The notes beneath the pieces were generated by a model. The model saw nothing but the letters and a program-made list of their open reading frames with translations, searched no databases and was not told the origin of the DNA. From NCBI GenBank assembly GCA_034409055.1, contig DAOUMU010000105.1:1-31021 (forward strand): 31,021 nt of DNA, given 5' to 3'. Shown here in pieces: positions 23,159 to 29,634 of this stretch (positions are counted from its first letter, which is position 1; the number at the start of each line of letters is the position of its first letter). A program made the position numbers and the translations under genes. Source of the stretch: DAOUMU01 sp034409055 (GTDB lineage Bacteria > Chloroflexota > Anaerolineae > 4572-78 > J111).

Positions 23159-24160
23159 CTATAACATGTTTGCGTCTATGCCCAGTTGAGATTTGGTTTG
23201 GCTCAGCGCCGGCCGAAAACCTTGCCAGTGGGCTAACATCTCCTCCAGACCCCGCTTCAAGCCCAACTGAGGCTTAAAGCCCAGGTTCATCAATTTGGTC
23301 GAATCGATCTCGAAACTAATCTCCGTCAAAAACCCTTGATCGGTATAGCGTATTTCAGCCTCCGGCACAAGTTCCTGCAAGGTGTGGGCAATTTCGTTGA
23401 CAGTGGGATTCATGGTCACGGCGTTGATAATCTCTCCTTCGGTCCGCTCATCCAGCAGACATAACTTCAAGACCTCTGAGGCGTCATGGACATAGATCAA
23501 AGGACGAATCTGGCGACCACTGCCGTGAATAATCATCGGCCGCCCAATTCCCACCAGGTAGGCCAGGCGACTGGCTACAGCGTCGAAGCGCATCGCCGGA
23601 GCATTGCCAAAGGTGGTGCCCAGCCGGACAATGGTGATGGATAAACCCCGTTTGTCGCCCTCCAACACTTCCTCTTCTCCTTTTAGCTTGGAGATTGCGT
23701 ATGGACCAAGGGGGCGACAAATGTCTGTCTCCCGAAATGGACCGCCCGGTCCGTAGACGCTGGCCGAACTGGCGTATATCAAGCGGGGAACGCCTACACT
23801 GACCGCCGTCTGAACGACAGAGGCTGTGCCCCAATGGTTGATTTGCTCGGTCCACTCAGGATTATCAAAACTTAGGGGGGTGCGGACAATGGCGGCCAGA
23901 TGAACCACGGCCCTGGCCTCTTGCATAGCCCGCTCTAAATTGATCCGGTCCAGAATGTCCCCTTCGATAAACTCATAACAGCCCCCACATGGTAGATTCA
24001 TCAAACCACACAGGTGATCACGGCGCAAATTATCGTAGATGCGGATGATACAGTGCTTAAAACGGGGATCTGTCCCCAGATCACGAATCAATTGGGAGCC
24101 GATATAGCCTGCTCCTCCCGTGACCAGAATGATATTCTCTTTATCCTGTTCGTATCCCAT
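23159..24160 (-). CDS. NAD-dependent epimerase/dehydratase (extended SDR)
   Basis: A 333-residue nucleotide-sugar epimerase or dehydratase, cytosolic. The NAD motif is ILVTGGAGYIGSQL near the N-terminus; VVHLAAI, then SSASVYGPGG and the catalytic YAISK follow in the usual order. The pattern resembles UDP-glucose 4-epimerase-like enzymes, but the substrate cannot be fixed. AGAGGAA stands a few bases before the ATG. It is convergent with the kptA remnant and lies 77 bases after the cysH stop with a large inverted repeat between, so it is probably transcribed separately. With the membrane glycosyltransferases nearby, it may feed cell-surface glycan synthesis. Confidence 0.9.
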   Translation of the reverse strand: MGYEQDKENIILVTGGAGYIGSQLIRDLGTDPRFKHCIIRIYDNLRRDHLCGLMNLPCGGCYEFIEGDILDRINLERAMQEARAVVHLAAIVRTPLSFDNPEWTEQINHWGTASVVQTAVSVGVPRLIYASSASVYGPGGPFRETDICRPLGPYAISKLKGEEEVLEGDKRGLSITIVRLGTTFGNAPAMRFDAVASRLAYLVGIGRPMIIHGSGRQIRPLIYVHDASEVLKLCLLDERTEGEIINAVTMNPTVNEIAHTLQELVPEAEIRYTDQGFLTEISFEIDSTKLMNLGFKPQLGLKRGLEEMLAHWQGFRPALSQTKSQLGIDANML

Positions 24161-24184
24161 TTCGTTCCTCTATACTCAGCGGAC

Positions 24185-24254
24185 CCAAATTTGAGGAGCC
24201 AGCACACTTTCGTGCGGCTTCGGCACGTAGGCGTGCCTTACCCCTCAAATTTGG
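24185..24254. repeat. Large inverted repeat with inner hairpins
   Basis: The outer arms CCAAATTTGAGG (24185-24196) and CCTCAAATTTGG (24243-24254) are perfect complements. The interior holds GCACACTTTCGTGC and GGCACGTAGGCGTGCC, which can fold separately. The right arm includes the last codons and flank of the cysH stop, so the repeat supplied the end of that gene. It may act as its terminator. Confidence 0.65.
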
Positions 24255-24972
24255 ATTCAGCGATACTATTCATTTCTACATGCAGGCCGCACTCCGTTTT
24301 ATCCATACCTGCCCAGCGTCCGGCCCGTTCATCCTCACCGGCAAATATTGGGCGAGTGCAAGGGGCGCAACCAATGCTAAGATAGCCCTGGGAAAACAGA
24401 GGATGGGAGGGTAAATTATGTTTATCAATATACTCCCATACCTGTTGTTTTGTCCAATTGAGCATAGGATGAATTTTCAGCAAGCCGGTCGGTTGAGGGT
24501 TGAGAATAGACAGCCTGTTTCTGTTGGCGTTTTGATCACGCCGTACCCCACTCACCCAGCCTTGCAGGTCGGCAATCGCTCTTTGCATCGGCTCAACCTT
24601 GTTGATATAACAGCACAGATCAGGGTCGCGCCGGTATAGCCCCTGGCCATATTGGGCAATCAGTTGGCTTTGCTCGATTGCCGGACGTACCACTTGAATA
24701 TTCAGGCCGAAACGGGCCTGTAGTTCATCCCGAAAGGTCAGGGTTTCTGGAAAATGGAAGCCTGTATCCAGAAAGATAACCAGCATTTGCGGGCAGACTC
24801 GTGATATCAAATGGAGCAAGGGCACACTCTGGGTTTGGAAGGAGGAACTGGCAGCAACGGTAGGGCCAAAAATCTCCCAGGTCCATGCCAGAATCTCTTC
24901 GGTTGAGGCGTGCTCGAAACGCTCGTTTAAAAGGGGAATGTCTAAATCCGGCCCGGTTGAGTAGATCTCCAT
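24238..24972 (-). CDS. cysH: Fe-S adenylylsulfate/phosphoadenylylsulfate reductase
   Basis: This enzyme reduces activated sulfate (APS or PAPS) to sulfite in sulfate assimilation. About 244 residues. Visible motifs are SSSFQTQS, IFLDTGFHFPET, WVSGVRRDQN, the cluster cysteines CC (in DLCCYINKVEP) and GCAPC, and the catalytic cysteine in KTECGLH. The two cysteine pairs bind a [4Fe-4S] cluster and usually mark APS-using enzymes. The ORF is open to 25083, but those 37 extra codons are a transcription terminator in the leader, so I start at MEIYSTGPDL; no clear ribosome-binding site is seen there. Its promoter is at 25194-25222. The last codons lie in an inverted repeat. Confidence 0.92.
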   Translation of the reverse strand: MEIYSTGPDLDIPLLNERFEHASTEEILAWTWEIFGPTVAASSSFQTQSVPLLHLISRVCPQMLVIFLDTGFHFPETLTFRDELQARFGLNIQVVRPAIEQSQLIAQYGQGLYRRDPDLCCYINKVEPMQRAIADLQGWVSGVRRDQNANRNRLSILNPQPTGLLKIHPMLNWTKQQVWEYIDKHNLPSHPLFSQGYLSIGCAPCTRPIFAGEDERAGRWAGMDKTECGLHVEMNSIAESKFEG

Positions 24973-25018
24973 AAGCTGTACGATGACCGTCTCGAAAAAT
25001 CCGTTCCGATTTTTTCCT

Positions 25019-25078
25019 AAAAAGAAAAAGCCCCTGCGTGCCTTGTTTCCCTTACTAGAGAGCCACAAAGGCAGGGGC
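25019..25078 (-). terminator. Intrinsic terminator in the cysH leader (possible attenuator)
   Basis: On the minus strand GCCCCTGC pairs with GCAGGGGC (25071-25078 with 25030-25037). The stem continues with CCTTTGT against ACAAGG, and TTTTTCTTTTT follows directly. It lies after the promoter and about 50 bases before the cysH start, so it should stop most transcripts unless prevented. No known riboswitch consensus (for example S-box) was recognised upstream of it. Confidence 0.75.
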
Positions 25079-25193
25079 GTCAAGTGATAGGCATGTAGTG
25101 AAACAATTTGAGTGTCGTTCAGGTTTGTTCTGTTTTTAAACGGTAGTTCCTGCTAAAAGTTAAGGGCAAGGCTAAAATAGTTTCTACCTCAAT

Positions 25194-25222
25194 AGTATAA
25201 AGCTTTTTGGGTGGTATCACAA
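25194..25222 (-). promoter_or_regulatory. Sigma-70-type promoter for cysH
   Basis: On the minus strand TTGTGA (25222-25217) and TATACT (25199-25194) are spaced by 17 bases. The predicted start near 25187 gives a leader of about 215 bases containing the terminator at 25019-25078. Confidence 0.65.
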
Positions 25223-25251
25223 TAGGGTAGAAAGTACTATCCGGGGTATTA

Positions 25252-27864
25252 CTATTGAATAGTAATGGTAAATTTTACAGCATCTTCTCCGTCCGACCGG
25301 GACAAGCGTTGGCCACTGGCGGGGGTGTACAGGCCCAGTGATAATTGATAAGGGCCTGGCCGGACCTGGGCCGGAATCCACAGGCCATGCCGGTCTATAA
25401 TGGTTTCACCGGCGGTCCAGGTGGAGGTTGGTCGCAGCCATAGAACCGGCTGGCCGTCTGCCTGGGCCACGATTTGCCCGTCATCTGCGACCAGGTGGAT
25501 AAAGACGTGGTAATCCTGGCCAATAGGGGCCAGTCCTTGCCACTGTAACTCAACTGGAAAGGCCCCGCCCGAGGCTGACCGGGGTGGATAGGCGACCTGG
25601 ATTAAGGTGATTAGCCCGGCAAAGGTAACGTTCGTCACCCGAGATGATAAATTGGGGGGAAAGGCAAACAGAGCCAACCGTTGGGTGCCAAAATTCTCAT
25701 GACGGGCCCGAAAACCGGTCGAGAGCAGGGTTTGCTCGATGGCGCTCTCCTCTGGTGGCAGCCAATTGGGCAGCCACCAGACTTGAGGATGCTGCGCTGT
25801 GATTTCTGCCAGGCGACGATTGACCTGGTCGGGCAAGGGGAAGCCCCCATTGTTGAGTCCCAATACCGGTGCGCGCCCTTTGTACCGTTCGGCAAAAGGC
25901 ATAGCCATTTCCGGATCGTTGGTGATGACGGCATCGGCAGGGCGAACAGCCTCATTCAACGCCGTAACCGCCTCCTGGAGCGGTTCAGGCGAAAGGCTGT
26001 GAGTGTGAACCAGGAGGAAGAAAAGGGCAAGTAGGGTGGAGAGGAGGGACAAGAGGGCAGAGGGGCAGAGGAGCAGAGGAGCTAGGGAGCGGGGGAGCGG
26101 GGGAGCGGGGGAGCGGAGGAGCGGGGGAGCGGAGGAGTGGGGAGCGGTTCGCTCATTCGCCACATCTGCCCTGTGGGTTCGCAGATTCGCCATTCGCCGC
26201 TTGAGGTAAAGGCCGGTTATCACAACGTTCGCCACCAACATCGCCAACAGCCAGCCATTGATTTGTCCTTGCCAGGCCCAGGCCAGGTCAAGGGAGGTTG
26301 GGGTAATAAAGGTCCAGGCGTGGAGGAGGGGCGAGTACCGGGGATCAAAAAAGGTTTGGGGGGCAAAGAGGGGCAAGCCGGTGTCGAGTAAGTAGCCCTG
26401 GAAGGAGGTAAAGTCGATGGTGGCGGTCAGGAGTTGGGGCATGAGGCTGAGGACGGCGAGCGTGAGAAAGATGAGACGGAGACGGCCGTTGACCGTTGAC
26501 CGTGGCCCGTTGACCTGTTCCTGGGGAGTCGAGGCTGTGCGAAGCCTCCCTGTGGGATTAGTCGGCGTTTCGAGACCAAGACCGGCTGAAGCCTCGACTC
26601 CTTTTTTGTCCCTGGGGATGGGGGGGGGCACTTCTGGAAAAGCTCTGGCCACGACCGGAGCCAGGAAGATGGCCCAAAAGGGCAGGGTAGGAATCATAAA
26701 ACGTGGTCCCCAGGCGAAACCGCCGTGCCACATGAACCATTTGCCGTACAACAGCAGGTGAATGACGATGACGGCCAGGGCCAATACAGCTTCGGGGCGA
26801 AAGCGGCGGAAAAAGGCAGGCAGTCCCCAGAAGCTGAGGCTAAAGATGGGGCAGTAGAGCAGCAAGCCTCGACCAGGACTGACCAGTTGCCCCAGCAGCC
26901 CTTGCCACAGCACCGCGCTAAAGGTTTCGTTGGGTAAGTAGCCGGTGTTGAACGGGTCGCCGTAGCGGGAAAGGTTGAAGGTGATCAGGCCCAGGCCGGT
27001 GAGGAGGAGGGGGGCGCTGAAGGCCAGTATCGGGGGCCAGGGGTTGGGGGCCGGGGGCCGGGGCCAGAGCCAGGACAAGACTGACCCCTGACCCCCAACC
27101 CCTAACCCCAGGTAATATAGCAGTAGCAACCCGTACACCGGCAGAAACACAATCTCGGCGTAGCGGGTGGCCACGTTCCAGCCCAGAAGCAGGCCGGCCA
27201 GGAAGGGGTAGAGGAGGGGGGGAGCGGGGGAGAGACTGTTTGCTCCTCTGCTCCTCTGCCCCTCTGCGCCTCTGCTCGTTTTGAGGAGGGCATAAGCCGC
27301 TGCCAACAGGAGGAACCCGGAGAAAGGATCGCTAAAAAGGGACTTGGCGTAGGGCCAGGCCAGGGTGGTCAGGCCAAAGGTGAGGGCGACGAAAAGGCCG
27401 GTGCGCCGGCTAAAGCCTAATGCCTGGAGATAGGCCAACAGCAAGACCCCTGTCAGGGCGGTGACGATGGCGTTGAAGAGCAGACTGACACTGACCGGGC
27501 CAAACCAGGGCAGGACCAGGCCCAACCAGGTCAAGGGCAGCAGACCGACCGGCAGGCCAATCCCTTTGCGGGAGTAGAGCAGGCCGTCCAGGCCGTAGGT
27601 GCCCTGCTGCAAGCCCATCCAGCGAATTTGTTCGATGTCCAGGGCGCCTCGCCGGACGATGCTTTCCGCCGTGGAAAACATGGCCAGGCCATCGCTGGAG
27701 TTGATGTGGGGGGTGTAGGTCAGGAGGTAGAGAGCGAGGAGGAAGAGGAAGAGGGGGAGGTGGGGGGTGGAGCGGAGAGCAGGAAGTGGGGAGCGGGGAG
27801 CGAGGAGCGAGGAGCGAGGAACGTGAAACGTGTTGTGTGGGGATTTGGGATTGTTGGGGTTCAT
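25252..27864 (-). CDS. Large multi-pass membrane glycosyltransferase-like protein (GT39/PMT-type)
   Basis: About 870 residues. The first half has many hydrophobic segments and the early motif SSDGLAMFSTAESIVRRGAL, resembling polyprenyl-phosphate-dependent transferases (GT39/ArnT-like), whose acidic residues in the first outer loop are catalytic. The C-terminal 200 residues are soluble, with a final beta-sandwich-like part (VELQWQGLAPIGQDYHVFIH). It probably transfers sugars at the outer face of the membrane. The frame is open to 27939, but codons before 27864 are repeat-derived; even MNPNNPKSPHN and the segment after it look like repeat sequence, so the true start could be nearer HLPLFLFLL. 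Several loops consist of translated intergenic repeats. Confidence 0.75.
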   Translation of the reverse strand: MNPNNPKSPHNTFHVPRSSLLAPRSPLPALRSTPHLPLFLFLLALYLLTYTPHINSSDGLAMFSTAESIVRRGALDIEQIRWMGLQQGTYGLDGLLYSRKGIGLPVGLLPLTWLGLVLPWFGPVSVSLLFNAIVTALTGVLLLAYLQALGFSRRTGLFVALTFGLTTLAWPYAKSLFSDPFSGFLLLAAAYALLKTSRGAEGQRSRGANSLSPAPPLLYPFLAGLLLGWNVATRYAEIVFLPVYGLLLLYYLGLGVGGQGSVLSWLWPRPPAPNPWPPILAFSAPLLLTGLGLITFNLSRYGDPFNTGYLPNETFSAVLWQGLLGQLVSPGRGLLLYCPIFSLSFWGLPAFFRRFRPEAVLALAVIVIHLLLYGKWFMWHGGFAWGPRFMIPTLPFWAIFLAPVVARAFPEVPPPIPRDKKGVEASAGLGLETPTNPTGRLRTASTPQEQVNGPRSTVNGRLRLIFLTLAVLSLMPQLLTATIDFTSFQGYLLDTGLPLFAPQTFFDPRYSPLLHAWTFITPTSLDLAWAWQGQINGWLLAMLVANVVITGLYLKRRMANLRTHRADVANERTAPHSSAPPLLRSPAPPLPRSLAPLLLCPSALLSLLSTLLALFFLLVHTHSLSPEPLQEAVTALNEAVRPADAVITNDPEMAMPFAERYKGRAPVLGLNNGGFPLPDQVNRRLAEITAQHPQVWWLPNWLPPEESAIEQTLLSTGFRARHENFGTQRLALFAFPPNLSSRVTNVTFAGLITLIQVAYPPRSASGGAFPVELQWQGLAPIGQDYHVFIHLVADDGQIVAQADGQPVLWLRPTSTWTAGETIIDRHGLWIPAQVRPGPYQLSLGLYTPASGQRLSRSDGEDAVKFTITIQ
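26085..26127 (+). repeat. G-tract microsatellite (GGGGGAGC units), potential G-quadruplex
   Basis: G runs at 26085-26087, 26091-26095, 26099-26103, 26107-26111 and 26123-26127 are separated mostly by AGC. Four or more closely spaced G runs meet the usual G-quadruplex pattern. The tract is read in frame as Pro/Leu/Arg/Ser-rich sequence of the membrane glycosyltransferase on the other strand, and GGAGC-type sequence continues to about 26146. Confidence 0.75.
26155..26191. repeat. Dispersed repeat, copy A (inside a gene)
   Basis: ATTCGCCACATCTGCCCTGT followed by GGGTTCGC resembles the copy near 27908-27940 and, more weakly, a segment near 28849-28873. It is translated in frame as MANLRTHRADVANERT within the membrane glycosyltransferase. 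Confidence 0.55.
26525..26601. repeat. 12-bp inverted repeat element inside the membrane glycosyltransferase gene
   Basis: GGAGTCGAGGCT (26525-26536) is the exact reverse complement of AGCCTCGACTCC (26590-26601), with TTTTTT just after on the plus strand. It looks like an intergenic hairpin element but is read through in frame as a hydrophilic loop. Confidence 0.6.
27790..27832. repeat. GAGCGAG-type tandem repeat at the 5' end of the membrane glycosyltransferase gene
   Basis: GAGCGGGGAGCGAGGAGCGA and similar units run up to AACGTGAAACGTG. They are translated as HVPRSSLLAPRSPLPA before the first membrane segment. This points to repeat-derived sequence and leaves the true start of the protein unsure. 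Confidence 0.6.
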
Positions 27865-27907
27865 TTTCTCACGTAGTGGAGTAACTCCCCTATTTGGTAA
27901 CTCGTCG

Positions 27908-27940
27908 ATTCGCTGACATTTGCCCTGTGGTTCGCTCATT
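27908..27940. repeat. Dispersed repeat, copy B (intergenic)
   Basis: ATTCGCTGACATTTGCCCTG followed by TGGTTCGCTCATTC resembles copy A at 26155-26191. It lies between the PIN-toxin gene and the membrane glycosyltransferase and creates the false upstream start at 27939. Confidence 0.55.
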
Positions 27941-27947
27941 CCCCTGA

Positions 27948-28457
27948 TTATTCTGATATCTTCAGCAGATGATGAAGGTGGTCTATTGTTTCTATCTCAG
28001 GATCAAACACGGTGAGACCCTCACTTTGCGCGGCACGTGCTAGACGTTTGTCGGCAGTCCAGAGCATCAATTCATTTTCTGTTGTTTGGAGAACTTGCTG
28101 CAGATTGAGGGTAGAACGCAGGATAACCGCATCTGTGGCATTGAGGTTATGTGTTTCAATTAAGCCCAACGCTGCCATCAGGAGTTCGTCATTAACTGTT
28201 GCCACTGAAAAATCTTTGTGTTCGATGACTTCGGCTCTAAATTCAATCATGGCTTGCTGAAAGGATTCTTGCTTCAACCGACCATCATTCCGTTTTCGCA
28301 CCAGAACAGAGATAATTTCAAGAATACCCAGTGTGGAGCAAATCATTTGACTCGGTTTAACGTGGTGAAAAAGTTCATCTAACAAGGGCGTGCCAGTTTC
28401 CTCCGAATACCGCTTGACAAGAGCACTGGCATCAAAGTAGATTGTCCATTGCTCCAT
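27948..28457 (-). CDS. PIN-domain ribonuclease, VapC-like toxin
   Basis: A 169-residue PIN domain, the RNA-cleaving toxin of type II toxin-antitoxin pairs. The four acidic metal ligands are in place: D in YFDASALVKRY, E in ILEIISVL, D in NATDAVIL and D in LWTADKRL. The start follows AGAGG inside the upstream gene, only two bases beyond that gene's stop, as expected for antitoxin-toxin coupling. It is a little longer than a typical 130-145-residue VapC, with extra C-terminal residues. Its target RNA cannot be inferred. Confidence 0.88.
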   Translation of the reverse strand: MEQWTIYFDASALVKRYSEETGTPLLDELFHHVKPSQMICSTLGILEIISVLVRKRNDGRLKQESFQQAMIEFRAEVIEHKDFSVATVNDELLMAALGLIETHNLNATDAVILRSTLNLQQVLQTTENELMLWTADKRLARAAQSEGLTVFDPEIETIDHLHHLLKISE

Positions 28458-28459
28458 TA

Positions 28460-28777
28460 CTATACCTCTCGGGCCTCTATAATACCTTGGCTCAGTTCAT
28501 TTTGCCTCAGATTATCTTGGCTCATCATTCGTCGAAGCTTTTGGATACCTATTGGTTTACCCTCAATTGATAAGGTTTTAAATAAATGATTTATTCCATA
28601 TTTCAGAACTGCCTTATCTGCCCACGGAAACTCGACTACAGGTTGGGTTATAGCCGTTTCGGGAATAGCCTCTGCTTGCTGCCGCAGGTTTGCTAATTCT
28701 TTGCGAACGGTGTTTAACTCTTGCTCAAGATGAAGGACCTTATCAGTTAATTGCTGTAGAGTTAAGTTTGGGTTCAT
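28460..28777 (-). CDS. Putative antitoxin partner of the PIN toxin
   Basis: About 105 residues. The N-terminal half is a predicted coiled coil (LQQLTDKVLHLEQELNTVRK and on); the C-terminal half (FPWADKAVLKYGINHLFKTL, then IGIQKLRRMMSQDNL) is not one of the common DNA-binding antitoxin folds I can recognise. It directly precedes a VapC-like gene with a two-base gap, which is the main reason to call it an antitoxin. The ATG at 28777 follows GGAGA by five bases; the ATG at 28789 has no ribosome-binding site. TAG stop. Similar coiled-coil proteins are often paired with PIN proteins, so the call is plausible but unproven. Confidence 0.65.
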   Translation of the reverse strand: MNPNLTLQQLTDKVLHLEQELNTVRKELANLRQQAEAIPETAITQPVVEFPWADKAVLKYGINHLFKTLSIEGKPIGIQKLRRMMSQDNLRQNELSQGIIEAREV

Positions 28778-28874
28778 TTTATTCTCCATCTTTGGTCTTC
28801 ACTGCCACTTCAAATTTAGAATCGGTGTAATGCCGGCCTTACGCTTCACATCGCTGGCCCTATGGGTTCACGTT

Positions 28875-29279
28875 TCACGGAATCACCTCTAGTCCCATCT
28901 GCTCAAAGTGATGGTCGAAGGCAAAGACCCGCTTGATCCCCAAGCGCCGGGCTACGGCCAGTAATGAACAATCGACGTAGCTCCACGGCTTATCGTGGGA
29001 CTGTTCGAAGATATCCCAGGTGGTTCGTTTGTCAATGTCGGTCAAAAGCAGGGGGTAAAAAACCTGGCTGGTTCTCAACTGACGGCCAAAGGCAATAGCA
29101 TAGGTCGGTCCCAGGCGGGCGTTGGTCAGATTCATCGTTTCCACAAAGACCCACTCGGTTAAAATCGGTTTGACTCGGCCGGCCAGTGATTTGAAATAAG
29201 TCACCGCCTGGGCGTGATTATCGTCTCGGGCGTAGTGGAGGGCGTGCAGGGCACTGGTATCAATCAGCATCGTACTCAT
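28875..29279 (-). CDS. PIN-domain ribonuclease, VapC-like toxin (second pair)
   Basis: A 134-residue PIN domain, the usual VapC length. Acidic residues are present in LIDTSALHAL, FVETMNL, SYVDCSLLAVARR and FAFDHHF. It overlaps the upstream antitoxin gene by 20 bases, with GAGG seven bases before the chosen ATG (29279); a second ATG at 29270 is possible. Predicted to be held inactive by the ribbon-helix-helix protein encoded just upstream and to be co-transcribed with it from the promoter at 29607-29634. Confidence 0.9.
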   Translation of the reverse strand: MSTMLIDTSALHALHYARDDNHAQAVTYFKSLAGRVKPILTEWVFVETMNLTNARLGPTYAIAFGRQLRTSQVFYPLLLTDIDKRTTWDIFEQSHDKPWSYVDCSLLAVARRLGIKRVFAFDHHFEQMGLEVIP

Positions 29280-29571
29280 CGGTCGCCTCGGCTACTTTCT
29301 GGATTGGCTTGGAGCCATCAATCGCTGCCAGCGGTTCCCCGTAGAGATATTTATCGACGTTGGCACTGACGTCTGTGGGCCCCTCAATCTCTTCACCAAC
29401 GCCGATGACCGTCCAGATGGGGTCGTTTTGCAGGATGTCCTGTTGGCGGGCCTGGATGATCTCGTCCAGTAAATTTCGTAAAACGGCGGCCATACTCTTA
29501 CCTGAGACAAATGCCTCTGATTTTAGGAATTCGTATTGAGTTTCGGTCAGGGATATTTGCAGGCGGTGCAT
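29260..29571 (-). CDS. Ribbon-helix-helix antitoxin (VapB-like)
   Basis: A 103-residue protein. Its N-terminal 40 residues (HRLQISLTETQYEFLKSEAF and SGKSMAAVLRNLLDEII) fit a ribbon-helix-helix DNA-binding domain. The remainder is acidic and probably wraps and neutralises the PIN toxin encoded downstream, with which it overlaps. A textbook promoter and an inverted-repeat operator lie directly upstream, so the pair is probably autoregulated. AGGA stands about nine bases before the ATG. Confidence 0.87.
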   Translation of the reverse strand: MHRLQISLTETQYEFLKSEAFVSGKSMAAVLRNLLDEIIQARQQDILQNDPIWTVIGVGEEIEGPTDVSANVDKYLYGEPLAAIDGSKPIQKVAEATDEYDAD

Positions 29572-29599
29572 ACGTCATAGTCCTGAAAATGTCTTTGTT

Positions 29600-29634
29600 A
29601 CATCATATTATAATATAAGAAAATATGATGTCAA
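29600..29634 (-). promoter_or_regulatory. Toxin-antitoxin promoter overlapped by an inverted-repeat operator
   Basis: On the minus strand TTGACA (29634-29629) and TATAAT (29612-29607) are 16 bases apart, a near-consensus promoter for the ribbon-helix-helix antitoxin gene. A perfect 10-bp inverted repeat, ACATCATATT (29600-29609) and AATATGATGT (29622-29631), overlaps both hexamers. Arm centres are 22 bp apart, about two helical turns, as expected for cooperative dimer binding. Confidence 0.75.

Noticed and set aside
24973..25083. Upstream extension of cysH to 25083
   Set aside because: The extra 37 codons coincide with a GC-rich terminator hairpin and its T run and do not resemble the family N-terminus.
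25020..25190. SAM (S-box), TPP, cobalamin or c-di-GMP riboswitch in the cysH leader
   Set aside because: None of the conserved core sequences I know for these classes could be found; only the terminator is supported.
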